The translations under genes were made by a program, and so were the position numbers. Shown piece by piece: positions 4,688-6,855 of a stretch of DNA of 6,855 nucleotides. The DNA is taken from the NCBI GenBank assembly GCA_020853255.1, contig JADYZI010000451.1, positions 1-6,855 on the forward strand, read 5' to 3'. The notes beneath the pieces were generated by a model, which did no database searches, was not told the origin of the DNA, and saw nothing but the letters and a program-made list of their open reading frames with translations. How positions within the stretch are numbered: position 1 is the stretch's first letter; every line of letters starts with the position of its first letter. This DNA is from Acidobacteriota bacterium. Lineage in GTDB: Bacteria; Acidobacteriota; Blastocatellia; Pyrinomonadales; Pyrinomonadaceae.

Positions 4688-6547
4688 ATGTCCAGCGAAG
4701 TCGAAAAATATCACGAGGAAGAGAAGATCGGAAAGACCTACGACTTCCGTGTGGTGAAGCGTCTGCTTCGTTATCTCGGCCCGTATTGGAAGCTGGTTGC
4801 TGTCGCTCTCACGCTTACGCTGATCACGAATGTGCTGGTAAGTTTGCAGCCGTATTTTACCAAGGTCGCGGTTGACGATTTTATCGTTCCAAAGCAAACG
4901 GACGGCATCTGGATCTTTGCCTTTGCATTCTTTGGGCTTTTCCTGTTCCGATTTCTCTTTTCCTACATTCAGGAAATTTTGCTGAATATGGTCGGCCAGC
5001 GGGTGATGTTCGACCTGCGTACCGAGATATTTACAAAGCTGCAGCGGCAGGAGGTTGCGTATTACGACAAGTATCCGGTCGGGCGGATCATCACGCGGCT
5101 GACGTCGGATGTCGATGCGCTGAACGAGCTTTTCACCTCGGGCGTGATCGATGTGCTTGGCGATCTTGTCGTCATCTTCGCGATCATCGGCATGATGTTC
5201 TGGCTCGATTGGAAGCTGGCAATTGTTTCGCTTATCACCGTTCCGCTTCTGTTTGCGGCGACAAATTGGTTTCGCAAGCACGCCCGCGAAGGCTTTGACC
5301 GCGTCCGCACACGAAACGCGAAGTTGAACGCATATCTGCAAGAGTTCATCTCCGGCGCACAGACCGTCCAGCTAATGAACGCCGAGGAAAAAGCGAAACG
5401 CGGGTTTAGTGAGATCAACGACGATTACCGCCGTGCAAATATCGAGACGATCTATTACTACGCGGTTTTTTATCCGCTGGTCGATTTTATCGGCGCGGTC
5501 GGTATCGCATTCGTTATCTTCTTTTTCGGCGCCGAATATCTGACAGGCTTTTCAACCTCTGCCCAGGCACTAACGGTTGGTATCCTCGCTTCGTTCATTC
5601 AGTATTCGCTGCAGCTATTTCAACCGATCCGCGATCTGTCGGACAAGTTCAATGTACTCCAGGCCGCGATCGTAGCTTCGCACCGCATATTTCTCCTCCT
5701 CGACCTGGACATTGATATTAAAAGCCCCGCCTCGCCAAAGAAACGCGGAAAGGCCGGCGGCGATATCGAGTTTCGCAACGTCTGGTTCGCATATAAAGGC
5801 GAGGACTGGGTGATGAAGGACGTTTCATTCACCATCAAGGCCGGCGAAAGCGTTGCTTTGGTCGGGCACACGGGTTCGGGCAAAACAACCGTGACGAATC
5901 TGCTGATGCGGTTTTACGACGTGCAAAAAGGCCGCATCTTTTTGGATGGTGTCGATATTCGCGATTGGGACCTTGAAGACCTGCGGTCAAACTTCGCAGT
6001 CGTGCTTCAGGACGTATTTCTGTTCAGCGGATCTGTCGAAAAAAATATCCGTCTCGGCAATGCTGAGTTCGACGATGCCCGTGTCCGCTGGGCCGCAAAC
6101 GAGGTGAAGGCGGCTGATTTTATCGAACACCTTGACGGCCAGTACGAATTCGAGGTCCACGAACGCGGCGGCGGACTGTCTGTCGGGCAAAAGCAGTTGA
6201 TCTCGTTTGCACGCGCACTCGCGTTCGACCCGACGATCCTTATCCTTGACGAAGCGACCAGTTCTATCGACACAGAGACCGAACAGCTCATCCAGCAGGC
6301 CGTCGAACGCGTGATGGAAGGCCGAACATCGATGGTCGTCGCTCACAGGCTGTCAACCATCCAGAAGTGCGACCGCATCATGGTCTTTCACCACGGCGAC
6401 TTGCGCGAAAGCGGCAGCCACAACGAACTCCTCGCCCACCGCGGGCTTTATTGGAAATTATTCCAATTGCAATACTCAGACCGCGAACGGCAATTGCCCG
6501 GTGCTAAGCTTCCCCAATTGGAGCCCGGCCCAACATTCGGGCCCTGA
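4688..6547 (+). CDS. ABC exporter half-transporter (permease fused to ATPase)
   Basis: A full-length type IV ABC exporter subunit: an inner-membrane permease fused to its ATPase, which dimerises to pump a hydrophobic substrate outwards. From ATG 4688 it has 619 residues; TTG 4679 in the same frame would add three. About six membrane segments lie near residues 36-57, 74-97, 153-177, 178-195, 255-282 and 293-315. In the ATPase, the A-loop is AYKG (Tyr369), Walker A is GHTGSGKTT (393-401), the Q-loop is [10 protein letters not shown] (439-448), the signature is LSVGQ (497-501), Walker B is ILILDE (517-522) with catalytic Glu522, and the H-loop is AHRLS (His553). All catalytic residues are present; LSVGQ instead of LSGGQ is a common tolerated variant. 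The N-terminus ([17 protein letters not shown]) resembles the YheH/MdlB-like subgroup, whose members often pair with a second subunit. No partner gene is adjacent, so it may act as a homodimer. The substrate cannot be read from sequence. The ribosome site is weak. Confidence 0.95.
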   Translation: MSSEVEKYHEEEKIGKTYDFRVVKRLLRYLGPYWKLVAVALTLTLITNVLVSLQPYFTKVAVDDFIVPKQTDGIWIFAFAFFGLFLFRFLFSYIQEILLNMVGQRVMFDLRTEIFTKLQRQEVAYYDKYPVGRIITRLTSDVDALNELFTSGVIDVLGDLVVIFAIIGMMFWLDWKLAIVSLITVPLLFAATNWFRKHAREGFDRVRTRNAKLNAYLQEFISGAQTVQLMNAEEKAKRGFSEINDDYRRANIETIYYYAVFYPLVDFIGAVGIAFVIFFFGAEYLTGFSTSAQALTVGILASFIQYSLQLFQPIRDLSDKFNVLQAAIVASHRIFLLLDLDIDIKSPASPKKRGKAGGDIEFRNVWFAYKGEDWVMKDVSFTIKAGESVALVGHTGSGKTTVTNLLMRFYDVQKGRIFLDGVDIRDWDLEDLRSNFAVVLQDVFLFSGSVEKNIRLGNAEFDDARVRWAANEVKAADFIEHLDGQYEFEVHERGGGLSVGQKQLISFARALAFDPTILILDEATSSIDTETEQLIQQAVERVMEGRTSMVVAHRLSTIQKCDRIMVFHHGDLRESGSHNELLAHRGLYWKLFQLQYSDRERQLPGAKLPQLEPGPTFGP

Positions 6548-6558
6548 GTTCCGTCTCA

Positions 6559-6597
6559 CTTCGTGCCCTTCGTGTCTTAAACTTTGTGCTCTTTGTG
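6559..6597 (+). repeat. Four CTT(C/T)GTG direct repeats
   Basis: CTTCGTG occurs at 6559-6565 and 6568-6574, and CTTTGTG at 6582-6588 and 6591-6597. The starts are 9, 14 and 9 bases apart, so the array is two pairs with a 9-base pitch. It begins 12 bases after the exporter stop. It lies in a 233-base space with no gene I can support, and no T-run hairpin terminator is present. Confidence 0.7.
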
Positions 6598-6622
6598 TTT
6601 AAAAGATTTTCACCCCGAGTCT

Positions 6623-6691
6623 GTTTCGTGGCCCACGACCCGGCTTCGCCACCACGAAACACGCGAATCAAAGAAACGAAGCCCACGAAAC
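6623..6691. repeat. Inverted GTTTCGTGG / CCACGAAAC repeats
   Basis: GTTTCGTGG at 6623-6631 is the exact reverse complement of CCACGAAAC at 6652-6660. A further copy, CCCACGAAAC, lies at 6682-6691. The words are close to the CTTCGTG repeats just upstream, so 6559-6691 looks like one degenerate intergenic repeat element with units in both orientations. Confidence 0.65.
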
Positions 6692-6780
6692 AAGGATCGT
6701 CGGTTGGGTCCAAGCCCCTTGCGGATCAAGCCTATAACTAGAATATTAAAGGGCTTATGGTTTATACTGTCTGACTGAGC

Positions 6781-6855
6781 ATGCCGACTGAAGCAAAAAC
6801 GAGTACAGATCTATCACCGGAAAATCACGAGTTGATCGACCTGATCTACGCTCGG
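6781..6855 (+). CDS. Start of an unidentified protein, cut by the window edge
   Basis: From ATG 6781 the frame stays open to the last base, giving 25 residues: MPTEAKTSTDLSPENH, then ELIDLIYAR. An in-frame TGA at 6772 makes this ATG the natural start. The residues are soluble in character, with a polar first part followed by what looks like the beginning of a helix, and no signal peptide. No family can be named from so little. A TATACT at 6763-6768 could be a -10 element but would leave almost no leader, and no ribosome site is seen. A gene is likely from position and open frame, but it could be chance. Confidence 0.5.
   Translation, partial: MPTEAKTSTDLSPENHELIDLIYAR

Noticed and set aside
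4658..5341. 227-codon open frame on the minus strand
   Set aside because: It lies antisense to the permease part of the ABC exporter, and its product is low in hydrophobic order and shows no motif.
6527..6543. GGCCC/GGGCC hairpin at the end of the exporter gene as a terminator
   Set aside because: The stem is only 5 bp, lies inside the coding end, and no T-run follows.
6584..6778. Short open frame in the space after the exporter
   Set aside because: It consists of repeat sequence, gives an Arg/Lys/Ser-rich product, and has no ribosome site or start context.

Overview
The window looks like ordinary chromosome from a free-living, moderately GC-rich Gram-negative bacterium. The best guess is an acidobacterium of the Blastocatellia/Pyrinomonadaceae type. 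That placement is an inference from gene style (small secreted proteins of unknown role, an RRM protein with a Gly-rich tail, an amphi-Trp protein), from weak or absent Shine-Dalgarno sequences, and from intergenic spaces filled with short palindromic repeats. No marker gene is present to confirm it. There are no rRNA or tRNA genes, no CRISPR array and no transposase.

Layout: (1) 1-263, the 3' part of a glycine-rich RRM RNA-binding protein, ending in a clear hairpin terminator (285-318). (2) 334-834, minus strand, a small exported protein of unknown function, convergent with the first gene. (3) About 835-1125, a divergent intergenic space with a perfect 14-nt palindrome and a promoter with an exact TATAAT. 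(4) 1126-3793, plus strand: a two-domain protein (a possible caspase-like N-terminal domain plus a class I SAM methyltransferase), an Asp/Glu racemase-family protein with altered active-site positions, and a secreted YbjN-like protein. A 25-bp inverted repeat separates the first two and sits directly against the racemase start codon. (5) 3810-4341, minus strand, a two-gene unit: a zf-TFIIB-type zinc protein followed by an amphi-Trp protein. (6) 4342-4687, a gene-free space holding two palindromic repeat structures. (7) 4688-6547, plus strand, a full-length ABC exporter half-transporter. (8) 6548-6780, a gene-free space with TTTCGTG/CTTTGTG-type repeats in both orientations. (9) 6781-6855, the start of an unidentified gene running off the window.

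The most interesting locus is 1126-3288. The methyltransferase N-terminus carries a His motif (VGHSG) and, 40 residues later, a HCCRS motif placed as in the His/Cys dyad of clan CD (caspase/CHAT) proteins. The neighbouring racemase keeps both catalytic cysteines but has Trp and Ala where MurI has substrate-binding Ser and Thr. Together they could form a small unassigned amino-acid-modifying pair, but this rests on motif reading only. The remaining genes are housekeeping or hypothetical, and I see no direct functional link among them.
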